Notes under the pieces: model-generated
What the model was told of the DNA's origin: nothing
Databases searched by the model: none
The model's input: the letters and a program-made list of their open reading frames with translations, nothing else
From: Euphorbia lathyris
Taxonomy: Eukaryota; Streptophyta; Magnoliopsida; Malpighiales; Euphorbiaceae
DNA: 64,000 nucleotides
Direction of reading: 5' to 3'
Assembly: GCF_963576675.1 (NCBI RefSeq)
Contig: NC_088915.1
Span: 32,207,501-32,271,500 of the forward strand
Position numbers and translations under genes: made by a program
Part shown: positions 9,166 through 20,905 of the stretch, in pieces
Numbering within the stretch: position 1 is the stretch's first letter
Layout: each line of letters opens with the position of its first letter

Positions 9166-12100
9166 TCAACTGCAGAGCTGCGTACATAACTCGTCCACCC
9201 GAGAAGAATCATCCAACAAATAAACCCGGTTTTTCCCATTGCTCAAGCATGTCAAGTTGAACTGACCTCCAAAATTACTCGACTGCACCAACCACAAGTG
9301 ACCGAAACAAATCAGAAAACCATTATATAATAAACCATAAAAAGATAGGTAACACCACTACTTTACAATGTCATAATTCTCCTCTATCACAACTAACTCC
9401 AAAAGCGGACAAGTACATTATGTTTAACCAGCAGCAGAAGAACTACGCCCTAAAGCACGATTATCACATTCAGAAAAGCAAGCATATAGACCTTGGAAGG
9501 ATATATTTTAAGCAAATTCCACCGCATTTGTTTTGATGCAATAGTTTTTCTCCAAATTTTGTTGGCACGATGCTACCAACAAACGGTCTAAACTGATCAA
9601 GGACATGCATAAGGGGAAAGAAAAAGAATGAGGTAAAACATCAATTACCTCACAATAAACTTTCTGAGACTTGCAGCTCCACAATGGAGTAGGGACACAG
9701 CTAAAATAGTGACACCAAGAACAGCGCTCGTTTAGATTTGTCCCTCGAAGTAGCGTAACCAACCCAACAGTAAATCTGGAAAGTTTACAGAATGTCTATT
9801 AAGAAAACTATTATAATGAAAGCGACGGAAAGATATGTGAATTTCTCATTGCACACAACAAATAACAACTAACAGAGCCTTCTGTTAATTATTTTGTTAT
9901 GGAAACATGATAGTTTATCAATTTCATAATCATTAGGAGTAAATTTTAATGTGCTTTCATATATTTCACACAATTACCTTTCACTGAAAGATAAATATTG
10001 CCTTTTAGCATAGTAATGCACCCAAAGATATTAAGATATTAACAAAATAACATAAAGCAAGAACAATCTAAGTGCAAGGAATAACTTACCCAATAATCAA
10101 TATTGTCAAAGATAGAACCAACAGTACATACTGATAAGTCTTGTGCTTAGATTTAGCTGGGGGTGCAGTGTACCCTGGAGGACAAGCTTTTTGGTTAACC
10201 CACCCAAATTGGGGTCGAATTAAGAATACAAATCCAAGAAAAAAGCCTGATAGAAATCCTCCAATATGGGCAAAGTTGTCCACGTGTGGAAGGATTCCAA
10301 CTGCCAAATTTATCACTATGATCAAAACGAGAGTGAACAATGCTGCCAACTGCACATAAAAATTTGTTTATGTATGATGATTGGCCAACAGCATACGACA
10401 TTATCCAATTTGGAATATTTCAATTGGAGATCTTGGAGATTCTTTTCATTTAGAGCAATTTAACTTACCTTGTTTGCATATATGGTCCAGTTAGTAATCA
10501 GCTCCGAAAGCATGCCGCCAAGGAGGCCAAAAAGAGCACCTGAGGCTCCAACAGAGATACCCGACTGAATAAAAAGGGCCGACAACAAACTTCCGCCAAA
10601 ACCAGATATGATATAGACCAATCCAATTCGAACTGTCAACATACGGAAAAGGAAACATATTATGGTATAAACCACAAAAAAGTGGAACTGAAAAGGGAAA
10701 AAAGGAAAAGAGAAGAAAGAAGCAAATTTACAAATAATATAGAGGGTCACTCTTATAGGCACCATTCCTACCCTAACCGTTGAATTTATCACCTGAAAAA
10801 ATATTAATCTACTCAATTAAAGCATAGAATTGTTAGCATATTACTGCAGTTGATATGTTTGTTTTCTAAGATTTGCAACTTTTTTTTTTCCTAATTTACA
10901 TTTTATGCACTTTTTTTATCTTTCCCCAACAATGTAGTTCCATCGAAGGAGCTTCTTAATTAGTTAAAAACCATAGTAAGATTGGATTAACAAATGTTCA
11001 AATGTCGGCCAATATAGTAGCAATTTCGTTACAACTTACAACTTTCCAATTCAAACTAGGGGGAAAAACTACTGCAACAGATACTTTGTAGCATTTTTAT
11101 TCGACGGAGAACATAATTGTTTTTCATTCAATCCAGTCCATAAGCCCACTGCAGTTCTCATCTTTGATTTTTTATGTCCTTTAGAAAGAGATATCAAGAT
11201 CATTTCTACAATGAAACACAGAAATCTGTCATTTCAGACCTTCATCAAACACAACAACATGCATCTGTTCCTTATAGTTGAAATTATAAGACAGGTAAGT
11301 GCGATTTGCAAGAAGTTCATAACACAATGTAAACAATAAAAAAGGTGAATCTGAAAACTAGATACATACTGAACCCAAATTCTTGCTCCAGTCGAATTCC
11401 AATAAATACAAGACTCAGCATATTGGCAAGAATATGAAACACTCCGGCGTGCAACCATATGCAAGAAATGAGGCGCCAAGCCTGATGTTTCTGTACTACT
11501 TTATCCACATCTAGAGCTCCCATCTTCTCTAATCTGAAGAAATAAACAAGTACGATATAATTATAGCTATTAAACTACAATTTACGAATCTGAAGTCAAT
11601 TAAACTGAAGATAGCTCCATCTGCAAGCAGTACAGTGAGCTATGAAAAATTATATGGACACAAATTTAGGCGCAGGCGATTGATAAACCACCTCAACACC
11701 CTATATACATGAGGAGCTCTGTTGTGCTAAGAAATGGTAACAGAATTTAAAATTTAACTCAAAAGAAATGATTAAGAAATTATAGTAACAGCTAAGACTA
11801 TCAAACAAGACCCCCCCAAAAAAAAATCAATGTAAAAGCGAATAGCAATGTAGAATCAAATCGAAAAAATTACCGACTATTCTAATCAAATCGCATTACA
11901 CAAAATACGACTGAAACATAAAAAGATGAAGAGAGAGGCGCACTAACGTGGAAGAAGAAGGACCAAGTAGGGGATTCGTCTTCATGGATTCAAATGAGAA
12001 TCTTCCTAGAAACTTGCCAACACAAGAGCTCGAGTTCTCGGGACAATTATTAATATACATAGAAATAACAAACACAACAATATTGGCGAAAACAAACAGC

Positions 12101-12333
12101 GGCACCAGCCATGGTAACCACCGTCTGAAAGGCCTGCAATCATCAGGCTGCCGCCGTTGCTGCTGCTGCTGGTGATGATGACTACGACGACGATTAGTCG
12201 GAGGAACCATCGGCTCTGCTGATCCCTTGGAAGACGAGGAAGGAGAAGCCTGAAGTACCGTATTATTGTCCCCTCGGCGTGGATGCCCGACCTTGATCTC
12301 TACGCCACTGTTAGCCAGCTCTACCACAGCCAT
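9166..12333 (-). CDS. RBL: RBL-type rhomboid intramembrane serine protease
   Basis: Six exons are read on the minus strand: 12333-11948, 11533-11370, 10632-10469, 10349-10090, 9775-9649 and 9282-9166. All introns are GT-AG and all phases agree, giving 405 residues. The protein has a Ser/His/Gln-rich N-terminus, a first membrane helix ([16 protein letters not shown]), the rhomboid [14 protein letters not shown] motif, the catalytic GASGALFG serine motif, and the helix with the partner histidine ([16 protein letters not shown]). A Cys-rich C-terminal tail follows (CSWCHYFSC, later LTC and LCTQLCS), typical of plant RBL proteins of the secretory pathway. An in-frame ATG at 12444 would add 37 residues; I prefer the ATG at 12333 because plant RBLs start close to the basic segment. 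The substrate is unknown. No internal stop is seen, so it is probably functional. Confidence 0.92.
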
Positions 12334-12635
12334 TGCCTTAGATGAATTGAAAACTAATAAAGAAGAAGAAGAAGGCTGAAATGCCCACTGCTTCTTGTTG
12401 TTGATGATGGAGGAGATGGCATAAATCTGGTTTTTGTCTGACAATGTGAAGAAGAAGGGGAGAGGATGGAAGTGGCCCGTTGGGGAGAGGCCAAGGGGTG
12501 AGGATATTAGTGCTCCGTTTTGTTTTTTAAATACGGTAAAATTAAAGTTTTGGCTTAATACCCATTCATTTGAACTTTTCCCATTTTATCACTAAATAGA
12601 CTTTATTTAATGGTCAATCTATCAACCCACTCAAT

Positions 12636-12850
12636 TCAATAAGGGTGTTTATCCTTTTCGTGCTCCTGTTTGACATTAGTGATCTTCTGTTTGCTTTTTA
12701 TAACTGAAAAGCAGTCTTTTACAAAAACAGAGAATCTCTGTTTTTTGGACAAGCAGATTTTTCCAATTCTAAACAACAAACTGCAACAGCAAATAGCAAG
12801 CTGTAACAGCAACAACAACAGCAAATAGTAGGTAAAACCAATGGACCCAA
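12636..12850. repeat. Degenerate MITE related to 43284-43563
   Basis: It shares ordered blocks with the element at 43284: gctcctgtttg, aaaagcag, cttttacaaaa, cagagaatctctg, and a run of caacagcaaa units ending aggtaaaacca. Its ends are eroded. It lies upstream of the rhomboid gene, beyond that gene's 5' UTR. Confidence 0.55.
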
Positions 12851-13210
12851 ATATAACATTTCATACCATTTACATACTTACATAGATTAACTCATTTTAT
12901 GACTCGTTCAAAACAATGAGAGAAGGTTCACATTACTATTTTTGAATTGAGGTTGATAAGAAAATTAAGTAACAATCAAAGTGATAAAATAAAACAAATT
13001 CAATAAACCGTGAATGCATTAAGTATAAAATATTTTCGAAAACCCAAAAGTTAAATAAGTGGGTTACTAAACCCAGCCCCACTTTCACACTTCCAGCCCC
13101 GGAAAAAGACGTAACCGCCCTTTAACCAAAAACTGAAAATTTCAATCCTTCCCAAACTCTCTCAAAGTCTCCCAAATACATTTTCATCCGAATCAAAGAC
13201 AACACGTTTG

Positions 13211-16200
13211 ATGGAAGGCAATCCGTTATCACCGGGAGGAGACGGGAGTGATGTTGTGTCTGAATTCGAGGTATTTTCCGATTGAACTTTCTTGCATTTC
13301 TGTAATTTGAATTAAAAAAAATCTGGTTCGGCACTCGGGCGTGTGAGCATCACGCCTCACCATGTGGTGGGTCGTATGAGTATCACGCCCCACCACATGG
13401 TGAGGCGTGATAGCCACATGCCCCACCATGAGGTGGGACGTGATGTTCATACGCCCCACTACATGGTGGGCGTGATGCTCACACGCCCCATCGCATGGTC
13501 AGGCGTGATACTCATATGTCCCACCACATGGTGAGGCGTGATGCTCACACGCCCGAGCATATTTGTGGCTGTTTTTCGGGTTTAGACACCGAAACGCTAT
13601 AGAAATGTCACGTTTTGGAATGTAATGTTCGTTATTTATCATTTACAGGAGGTTTCGTGGGAAGAATTTGACGGAAACGGCATAGATTACAGTTCGCAGT
13701 TTTTTCCCAAACAAACGTTTCAAACATGTCATGAAGCTGTTAACTGGGCAAAACAGACGGCAATTGGGATCAGGTTCGAGTTAACCACAGCGTCGCACAA
13801 GATGGGGCGCAAGTCAAAGTGGATATTAGTTAAATGTGCTCGTGGTGTTAAGAATTATAAAAGGAAAAAGGATATGGATATGGATGTTATACTACGGAAG
13901 AATACAAAAATAAAGTACTGTGGTTGCAAATTCCAGATAAAGGTTATGGAAATCGCTGAATTGGGCGGTTGGGTGGTGAATGGGATTCCTGGAGATAGAG
14001 GACAGCACTGTCATCAGTTGGCTGTATATCGCCAGGGCTACAGACAGATGAGCGGACTAAGCCCGGCTTCCAAAAAACTTGTTCGTGAAATGAGTTCAGC
14101 TCAAGCTAAGCCTTGTGCTATTTTTGCTGCAATCAAAGAAAAACATCTAGAGGATTGCCCGACACAAAGACATATCTATAATTACAGGGAGAAAATCAGG
14201 ACTGAGAGCTTTGAAGGTCGGGATGTAATCGGTCAGTTTTATCGGCTTGCTATAGATAAGGACTACATACATTGGACGCAAGCGGTGTCGGGCAGCAATG
14301 TCGTGACTCACTTATTTATGGCACATCCAACATCGATCACACTGTTCCGATCTTATTACTTGTTTGTTGGTATGGATTCAACATATAAAACAAACAAGTA
14401 TAAGATGTCATTCTTTGAAATCATTAGAATGACGCCTTCAAACAAAAACTTCTTGATCGCTTATGCAATCAGGAAGGCTGAAACTGAGGGTAGTTATATG
14501 TGGGTGTTACAAAAATTGAAGCTTTTGCTCCAACCTGATGTGCATCCGACAGCCATTGCTACAGACTGGGAGTTAGGACTGATGCGACCGGTTCGTGAGG
14601 TATTTCCTCATAGTCATCATTTATTGTGCACATGGCATATTAATAAAGATGTGGAGGATAGAGTAGGCAAGTTGAGTGGAATGAAGAGGTTTGGTGAAAT
14701 TTTTAAGAATTCCAAATGGAAACGTATAATTGAAGCCCCGACAGTAGCCGAATATGAGGCGGCAGTGGTAGCCATGAAGAATACTACTGCCAACTGGCCT
14801 CATGTGATAGACTACGTGGAGACCACATGGCTAGTGCATAAAGAGAAGTTTTGTCGAGCATGGACGAACAATGTGTTGCACTTAGGAAACACCACAACCT
14901 GTCGAGTTGAGAGTTCACATGCACAGTTGAAAAAGTGGTTGAATTCAACTACTGGTGCACTCGATACAGTGTGGGCGAAGGTGCACAAGGACATTGAGGC
15001 TCAGATCGAGGCGATCAAGTAAGACATTTATCCTATTATTTGCTTTAATCTTTTAAAATTTAATACATTAGTTTTGTAATCCTTCACTGTATATAATCAG
15101 ATACTCACTCGAGGACTCGATAAGAAGATCTGCGGTGAATCACTGTGGAGCACCTTTCATGTATCTCGACTTACACGTTTCACATTACTGCTTGGCTGTA
15201 CTAAATGATGAGCTCAAGCGTATGCACGGATTGAGTATGGATGTGGTAAGTGAATGCGGATGCGTGTTGCCCATGACTCATGGCATTCCGTGTGTATGTG
15301 AGCTTAAAACATATATTGACACAGATGAATCGGTCCGTGTTGACCGCATCCATCCTTTTTGGAGATCTCTTGCGTTTGAAGGGTTGAGTGACATACCAGT
15401 TACTGCTCCAGTATATGCTGACGGGTTTGAGGATCACCGATTTTTTCAATCTCTTGTGGAAAAGGTTGAAAAATTAGATCCTTCAATGGTGTGTAGCATA
15501 TCGATGATGATTCATGATCAGATAAACCCGGAACAAAGTGGCTTCAAAGAACCTGAGGTCAAAGACACTGTTAGGGGTAGACCAAAGGGAAATTCATCAA
15601 CAAAACGAAATCTGAGTGCATGGGAGTACAGTCAGGCACCACGAGGTCGAGCACGGTCCTCAGGTTCGAGGAGTAGTCGTAGTCGAGGTCGTTCCTCATC
15701 CTCATCTGTGCATAACAGCCAGATGTCGGGTATATTTTATTTTATTTATATATATGTTGAAGTTAAAGTAAATATATTTTTATTGATAAATTTCATATAT
15801 TAATATTTTCAGTCGGATTTGATGCGGATATCACCGGTTACCACCATTTACATCGGGTTCAAGGTCTCATCGTACCATTTATTATTGGATTCCATGATGT
15901 TGTAGCAGATGGTAACTGTGGATTTCGTGTTTTAGCCGATGCCATCATTTATAACCAAGAGGAGTGAAAGCTGATGAGAGTGCTCATAGAGAATGAGATG
16001 CAGGCAAACCGTGATCTGTATGCGCCAGTGTACGGGAACGGATTTGATGCTGCCCTCACACGTATTAAATGGGCATGAGCGAGTTGTGGTGAGTCCCACT
16101 GGATGGTGAGTCCGGATGACTTATATGCTGCTGCATCTGTATTGAACGCAGTAATTTTCCTCGTTACTACACAACAGTTAGGATGTTGCACTATACTACC

Positions 16201-16408
16201 GATGCGTTCGGACGATGGAAGACCACCAGAGCGAGAGATTGTGATTTGTCATTTGGGGAGTTATCATCACTACATACGTCTTTATTTACATCCTACGTTT
16301 CCAGTGCCTCCCATTGCCACCCAATGGCGTTTATTTTGTCATCCGAGTGTTCGTCACTTGGAGAATCTATACGCTGAAAGGAGAGAGGCTTGGACTAGAT
16401 TATATTAG
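13211..16408 (+). pseudogene. MULE transposase fused to OTU-like protease, broken by two TGA
   Basis: Exons are 13211-13270, 13649-15018, 15101-15729 and 15813-16408; all junctions are GT-AG and in phase. Exon 2 has a FAR1/WRKY-GCM1-like DNA-binding region with Cys/His residues, followed by the MULE transposase domain (GMDSTYKT and ATDWELGL acidic residues, LLCTWH, RVESSHAQLK). Exon 3 has a SWIM-type zinc finger (CGCVLPMTHGIPCVC) and an Arg/Ser-rich linker. Exon 4 encodes an OTU-type cysteine protease domain with ADGNCGFRVLAD (catalytic Cys) and a late His region (CHLGSYHHYI). TGA codons at 15965-15967 and 16076-16078 interrupt exon 4; reading frame and homology continue through both. The transposase exons are open, so a product lacking the OTU part may still be possible. 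The fusion is read from the splice phases and is not proven by transcripts. Confidence 0.8.
13325..13557. repeat. 33-bp palindromic satellite array in intron 1 of the MULE
   Basis: About six units of roughly 33 bp, with consensus like catcacgccycaccacatgg, each contain a mini-palindrome (caccatgtggtg). The whole array is also inverted: the left edge gggcgtgtgagcatcacgcc mirrors the right edge ggcgtgatgctcacacgccc. Because the unit is 11 codons long, open frames such as ITPHHVVGR repeats appear on both strands; these are not genes. Confidence 0.8.
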
Positions 16409-16514
16409 TTTTATATGTTGTGATTAATAATATTTATTAATTAACTTATATTATTTTTACTGATTTTAGGACTAAATTGTATGGTATTTTTAGGTTTTAA
16501 GTACAATTCTGTAG

Positions 16515-16590
16515 TTACGGTTTTAACGGTCTATTTACGGGTTTAACAGCCTATTTACGGGTTTAACGAACTATTTACGGGGTTAAAAAA
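16515..16590 (+). repeat. Short tandem repeat, about 20-bp unit
   Basis: Four imperfect copies of ctatttacgggtttaac occur between the stop codon of the OTU exon and the second palindromic array of the MULE. Confidence 0.65.
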
Positions 16591-16599
16591 CTATTTTTT

Positions 16600-16830
16600 T
16601 GCCAATCCGACACGCGGGCGTGTGGCTATCACGCCTCACCGCGTGGTCGGACGTGATAGACACACGCCTCACCGCGTGGTCGGACGTGACAGCCAACTGC
16701 CCGACCTTGCGGTGAGGCGTGGGGCTATCACGCCCGACCACACGGTGAGGCGTGATATCTATACGTCCGACCACGCGGGGAGGCGTGATATCCACACGCC
16801 CGCGTGTCGGATTGGCAAAAAAAAACAGAA
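16600..16830. repeat. Second 33-bp palindromic satellite, right side of the MULE
   Basis: Its units (tcacgcctcaccgcgtggtc) are related to the array in intron 1. The outermost 30 or so bases form a perfect inverted pair: ttgccaatccgacacgcggg at the left against cccgcgtgtcggattggcaa at the right. The array would fold as one long hairpin made of smaller ones. Confidence 0.8.
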
Positions 16831-17200
16831 ATTCCCCTCCCCAAAACCCATGAAAGGGCATTTTCATCCTTTCACGGGGCTAGGGGTGGGAATTTGAGGC
16901 TGGGTTTAACAACACCCTTAAATAATTATGTACAACATGCTACTAGAATTCTTTTTTGGAGGAATTTTGGATTTAAAAAGAAAAAATGCAGTTGGTTGAA
17001 AATAACTATCCTTGTTAAGGAAGCATCGAATGTCTAGTTTTGAATAATTCTTAAAGATATCAGACTACAGAGATTGGAGGAAAAGAGCTTGAATCCAGAA
17101 ATAGAGGCTCCAACCATTCTTGAATCCAGAAACAATTTTTTTGAAGATGACGGAAGAAGCAAAGCTACAAATCCGGGACTGCAACTTATTCAGTCAACTG

Positions 17201-18410
17201 GCATATTAAAATTTTGTTATAGCGGAATGAGAAATCCATAGATTGAAATTTATTTAACAACAATTGTAATCCCCATTACATAAAAAATGACTTGAATTCT
17301 CATTACATCCAAAGTAAGTAATATTAATTTCTATCCTTAAAGTTCCATCTAACCTCTCATTTGTCAAATCTCACTTCTTATCATTCTCAAAAACGTAAAA
17401 ACTAGAAAAACTGAAAACGAAAAAAAGTGAAAAATAACAAAATAGGAAAAAACGGTGAAAATGGAAAACGAAAAAACGAGAAAAATGTAAAAAAAAAAAT
17501 ACTATGAAAAAAATGAGAATAATAATTTCATGTTTTTCATGTTTTTTTTTGTTGATTTTTAATTATATAAATAAAATTGTACGATTACATTTAGTTAAGC
17601 AAAATAAGTATTATAATGGTAATTAAATTTCATCATATTTTTTTTATTTATCAACCAACATGGAAATGTAATCACTGTTCCATTCCATTACATTACAATT
17701 TTGATTACATTACGGCTTTGATTTAATTACATTGCATTACAATACACCAAATGGACCCTGCCGTAATGCAATGTAATGTAATCAAGGTCGTAATGTAATC
17801 AATGTTGTAATGTAATGGAATGGAATTGTGATTCTATTACCATGTTTGGTTGACAATTAAAACTAAAATGATGGAATGTAATTACGATTACAATACTTAT
17901 ATTTTCCTAATTAAATGTAATCATAAAATTTTATTTACATAATTAAAATCAACGAAAAACATGAAAAACGTGAAAAGCACGAAAAATATAAAAAATATAA
18001 TCAAAATCAAATACAAAATTAGATTAATCGAAATCAATAAATTAGTATATAGTTTTTCGCTTTTTCATATTTATTTTTTACATTTTTTTCATTTCTTTTA
18101 ATTTCCATTTTCAATATTTTTCAGTGTTTTTCTATTTTTTCCTTTTTCCTGTTTTTCGTTTTTTTTTTCATTTTTCGCATTTTTTCGTTTTTTTTTCTTT
18201 TTTCGTTTTCAATTTTCATGTTTTTCTACTTTTTGCGTTTTTGACAAGAATGAGAGGTAAGATTGAGATGTGAGATTTGAGAAATGAGAGGTTAGATAAC
18301 AATGTAATGAAAATTCATGTCATTTTTCTATGTAATGGGGATTACAAGATTTGTTCAACAAAATTTAACTCAATATTTTCTCATTCCATTACAATAAAAT
18401 TGTAACATGC
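17201..18410. repeat. 1.2 kb fold-back element
   Basis: Two arms face each other around about 17750-17800. Outer ends gcatattaaaattttgtta / ataaaattgtaacatgc lead into ggaatgagaaat / atttt-ctcattcc, then ttgtaatccccattacata / tatgtaatggggattacaa and further inward matches. The core is dominated by near-palindromic attacattac units. It has no coding capacity. Length and architecture fit a long-TIR non-autonomous DNA transposon or a derivative. Confidence 0.65.
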
Positions 18411-19106
18411 AAAAGTTGTGCGCAATGCACTTACATTAAACAAAGAAAAATTATTATTGTTATTATTAGGTAAGCTCCCAACCAACAGGCTAAGAGTTTC
18501 ACCACAAATAGTTGTTATAGTAATTGATGTGTAATAAGTCATAAGTATTGCTTGATTTAAGTTGATTGTTATCAATTATTATTGTTATTATTATTAAAGG
18601 TACTAAATTTAAAGAAAATATTTAATGATTTATTCCAAATAAGAAAATAAAATGGAATTCTTTAAAAAAAAAATCAAATGAAGGAACTGAATTATAATTT
18701 AAGTGAAAAAAAAAATGTAACTAATGAAAATGAACTATTTTGTTTGTTGGAAACAAGGGATATTTGTTGTTCTAAAAAGGAATGCCTGCATTTTATCCAA
18801 ATTAATAAGTTAGTTCGAAATAGACAATTAAGAAGCACCAAATTATCAAGAATAGAATAGGACGTTTTGTTTCCTTGCTCATTCAGCAAATTAATTAATT
18901 AATTAATTAAAGAGTAAAGAGTAGGAATGCTCTTTTACTTTTAATATTAGGTGTAATGTCTAATTGTTACTTAGCCTTTAACTACAATTTTGGGAGTTTG
19001 GTTACCAACTTCACAAGTTAGCTCTTATTGGACTGATAACATAACAACTTCCTTCTCTTTTAAATAAGGGTTTAGATTAGAGTTTTATGTATGGTTTAGT
19101 GAGTTT
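18411..19106. other. AT-rich spacer
   Basis: The first 45 bases (gcgcaatgcacttacattaa, then an A-rich run) match the 3' part of the SINE-like sequence at 26688-26805. Beyond that are ATT microsatellite-like tracts and no recognisable gene. Confidence 0.4.
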
Positions 19107-19120
19107 CATTTTATGGGATT

Positions 19121-20905
19121 TTTTTTTTTTTTTTTTAACAGTAATCAGATATATTTCATAACAAACAGTGAACCAAAAACGACGATTACACAGAAAGGTT
19201 CCCACAAGAGAGAAACCAGGCAGTAAGAGCAGAGTCATTTACACAAAAAGAGACTGATGACCGGGCTTTTGTAGCTAAACTATGAGCTGCCCAATTACAA
19301 GTTCTACCAGTAAAATTAAACAAAGTAGAATGAAAGGATCCAGTGAGAGCCAGAATATCAGAAATGATTACGCTAATCTCAGCAATACAGTTAATACTAG
19401 GATTATTTATAGCATTAATAACTTCCACAGAATCACCCTCAAAAATCACCTGTTGAAAGCCTTTCTCAATACCAAAGATAACCCCATCACGCATTGCAAG
19501 AGCTTCAGCCATCAGACTCGACTGAAGGGAAGGATAACGCTTGCAACGGCAGCCAAGAACGTTTCTGGAATGGTCACGGGCAATAATGCCACCACTACCG
19601 AGCAAGGATTGCAAAATAAAACTCCCATCCACATTTATCTTAATCCAACCAGAGCATGGCTTGGACCAGGAGAGAAATTGTTGAGAAGAAGAGCGGAGAG
19701 TAGGAGGCGAACTAGCTGGCCTAGAGGCGGACAGCGAGTCATTCCACTCCAAACACAGAGACACAGCTTTAGAAACAATTTCTGTCGTGTTCCAAGGATG
19801 ATGATAGAAAAAATAATCATTTCGGGCTTTCCAAAGTTGCCATAAAATAAAACAAGCAAGAGAAACCGCATCAAAGGAATTTGGGAGGGAGGGTATTCCA
19901 TCAATAAGGCTCAACCAAATTTGACTACAGGAAGAGCCAGACAGAGCATCAGACCTAAGCATGAGGGGAGAAGAAAACCATACCGATTTAGCCAAGGGGC
20001 AGTGGAAAAAGAGATGAGATGCATTTTCTAACAAAGGGCAGAAAGCACAAGACATAGGCCTAGAAATACCCCTCTTCAGCAGATTATCCATAGTTGGCAG
20101 TCTATCAGACAGACATCTCCAAAGAAAGATCTTAATTTTATTGGGTATGTGCAAACTCCAAACCCTCTTCCATTGAAGCTCAGAAAGAATAGGATGATGA
20201 AGAATAGAGTTGGAAGAGGAGCTTTGGATGAAAACTCTAGCAGCTTGATAACCAGACTTAACCAAATATTCACCGGACTTGGAGAAATCCCAAAGAAGAA
20301 AGTCTGCAGCATTAGTAAGGCTAACGGGAATAGACAGAATCCCATTAACATCATTTGCGTGACACCAGCGTCGCACCAGAAGCTCATCCCAAGCCCCATT
20401 CTGTTGATCAATCAGTTGATGAACTCTTAAGAGTGGGGGAGATTCATCATTCTTTGGCCTCACTTTGAAGGCAGGCAAGGAGGACACCCAAGGATCTTCG
20501 AAACAAAAAATGGACTTACCATTGCCAACCTGCCATCTGAGCCCCAACTTCAGAATAGGGATACCATGAAGAATGCTTCTCCAACCCCAAGACGGATTTG
20601 AACCCGGAACAGCATCAAGAAAGTCATTGAATGGGAAATATTTTGCTCGAAACAGGGAAGACAAAAGTGATTCAGGATGCTTTAAGATTCGCCACCCCTG
20701 TTTAGCTAAAAGAGACAAGTTGAAAGCTTTTAAGTCTCTAAATCCAAGGCCTCCTTCCAATTTGTTTCTGCATAAGACCTTCCACGAGAACCAATGAACT
20801 TTCCTTTTATCAGACTCTTCACCCCACCAAAACTTAGCAATAATTTTGTTTATATCTTTGCACACAGTGTCCGGAAGCTTAAAACAAGACATAGAATAGA
20901 TTGGG
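19121..20905 (-). mobile_element. 5'-truncated L1-type LINE with 14-bp TSD
   Basis: The 14-bp direct repeat cattttatgggatt flanks the insert at 19107-19120 and 20906-20919. On the minus strand it ends in an A tail (seen as 18 T at 19121-19138). It begins abruptly inside the 3' part of the reverse-transcriptase domain, the usual result of incomplete target-primed reverse transcription. Confidence 0.88.
19186..20892 (-). CDS. LINE ORF2 C-terminal part: RT end, zf-RVT, RNase H
   Basis: This is an open frame of 568 codons. Residues about 1-130 are the tail of a plant L1 reverse transcriptase (FWWGEESDKRKVHWFSW, GGLGFRDL). The zf-RVT region follows (FPLLENASHLFFHCP near the middle, with Cys/His pairs). 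A type-I RNase H domain occupies the last 140 residues, with the acidic residues NVDGS, MAEALAMRDG and EGDS visible and the AHSLA terminal motif. The ATG is internal to the ancestral ORF2 and exists only because of truncation. The absence of any stop suggests a young insertion. It is not a host gene. Confidence 0.88.
   Translation of the reverse strand: MSCFKLPDTVCKDINKIIAKFWWGEESDKRKVHWFSWKVLCRNKLEGGLGFRDLKAFNLSLLAKQGWRILKHPESLLSSLFRAKYFPFNDFLDAVPGSNPSWGWRSILHGIPILKLGLRWQVGNGKSIFCFEDPWVSSLPAFKVRPKNDESPPLLRVHQLIDQQNGAWDELLVRRWCHANDVNGILSIPVSLTNAADFLLWDFSKSGEYLVKSGYQAARVFIQSSSSNSILHHPILSELQWKRVWSLHIPNKIKIFLWRCLSDRLPTMDNLLKRGISRPMSCAFCPLLENASHLFFHCPLAKSVWFSSPLMLRSDALSGSSCSQIWLSLIDGIPSLPNSFDAVSLACFILWQLWKARNDYFFYHHPWNTTEIVSKAVSLCLEWNDSLSASRPASSPPTLRSSSQQFLSWSKPCSGWIKINVDGSFILQSLLGSGGIIARDHSRNVLGCRCKRYPSLQSSLMAEALAMRDGVIFGIEKGFQQVIFEGDSVEVINAINNPSINCIAEISVIISDILALTGSFHSTLFNFTGRTCNWAAHSLATKARSSVSFCVNDSALTAWFLSCGNLSV

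Larger units (their letters stand above)
13059..16917 (+). mobile_element. Complete MULE, 3.86 kb, with 8-bp TSD
   Basis: The left end (gtgggttactaaacccagcc) and right end (ggctgggtttaacaacaccc) are imperfect inverted repeats. Matching blocks extend about 75 bp inward (agcccc, ccctttaa/ccctttca). The sequence ttaaataa is repeated directly at 13051-13058 and 16918-16925; a ninth base nearly matches, fitting the 9-bp MULE rule. Inside are a four-exon transposase gene (13211-16408), a palindromic satellite in intron 1 and a second one near the right end. Confidence 0.8.

Noticed and set aside
11896..12444. Upstream ATG of the rhomboid gene as the main start
   Set aside because: It is possible, but the extra 37 residues have no family support; kept as an alternative only.
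13343..13534. Repeated-peptide ORFs (ITPHHVVGR type) in the palindromic arrays
   Set aside because: The 33-bp unit is a multiple of three and lacks stops on both strands, so open frames arise automatically.
13325..13557. CRISPR-like array
   Set aside because: Units are contiguous palindromic satellite copies without unique spacers, and the DNA is plant nuclear.
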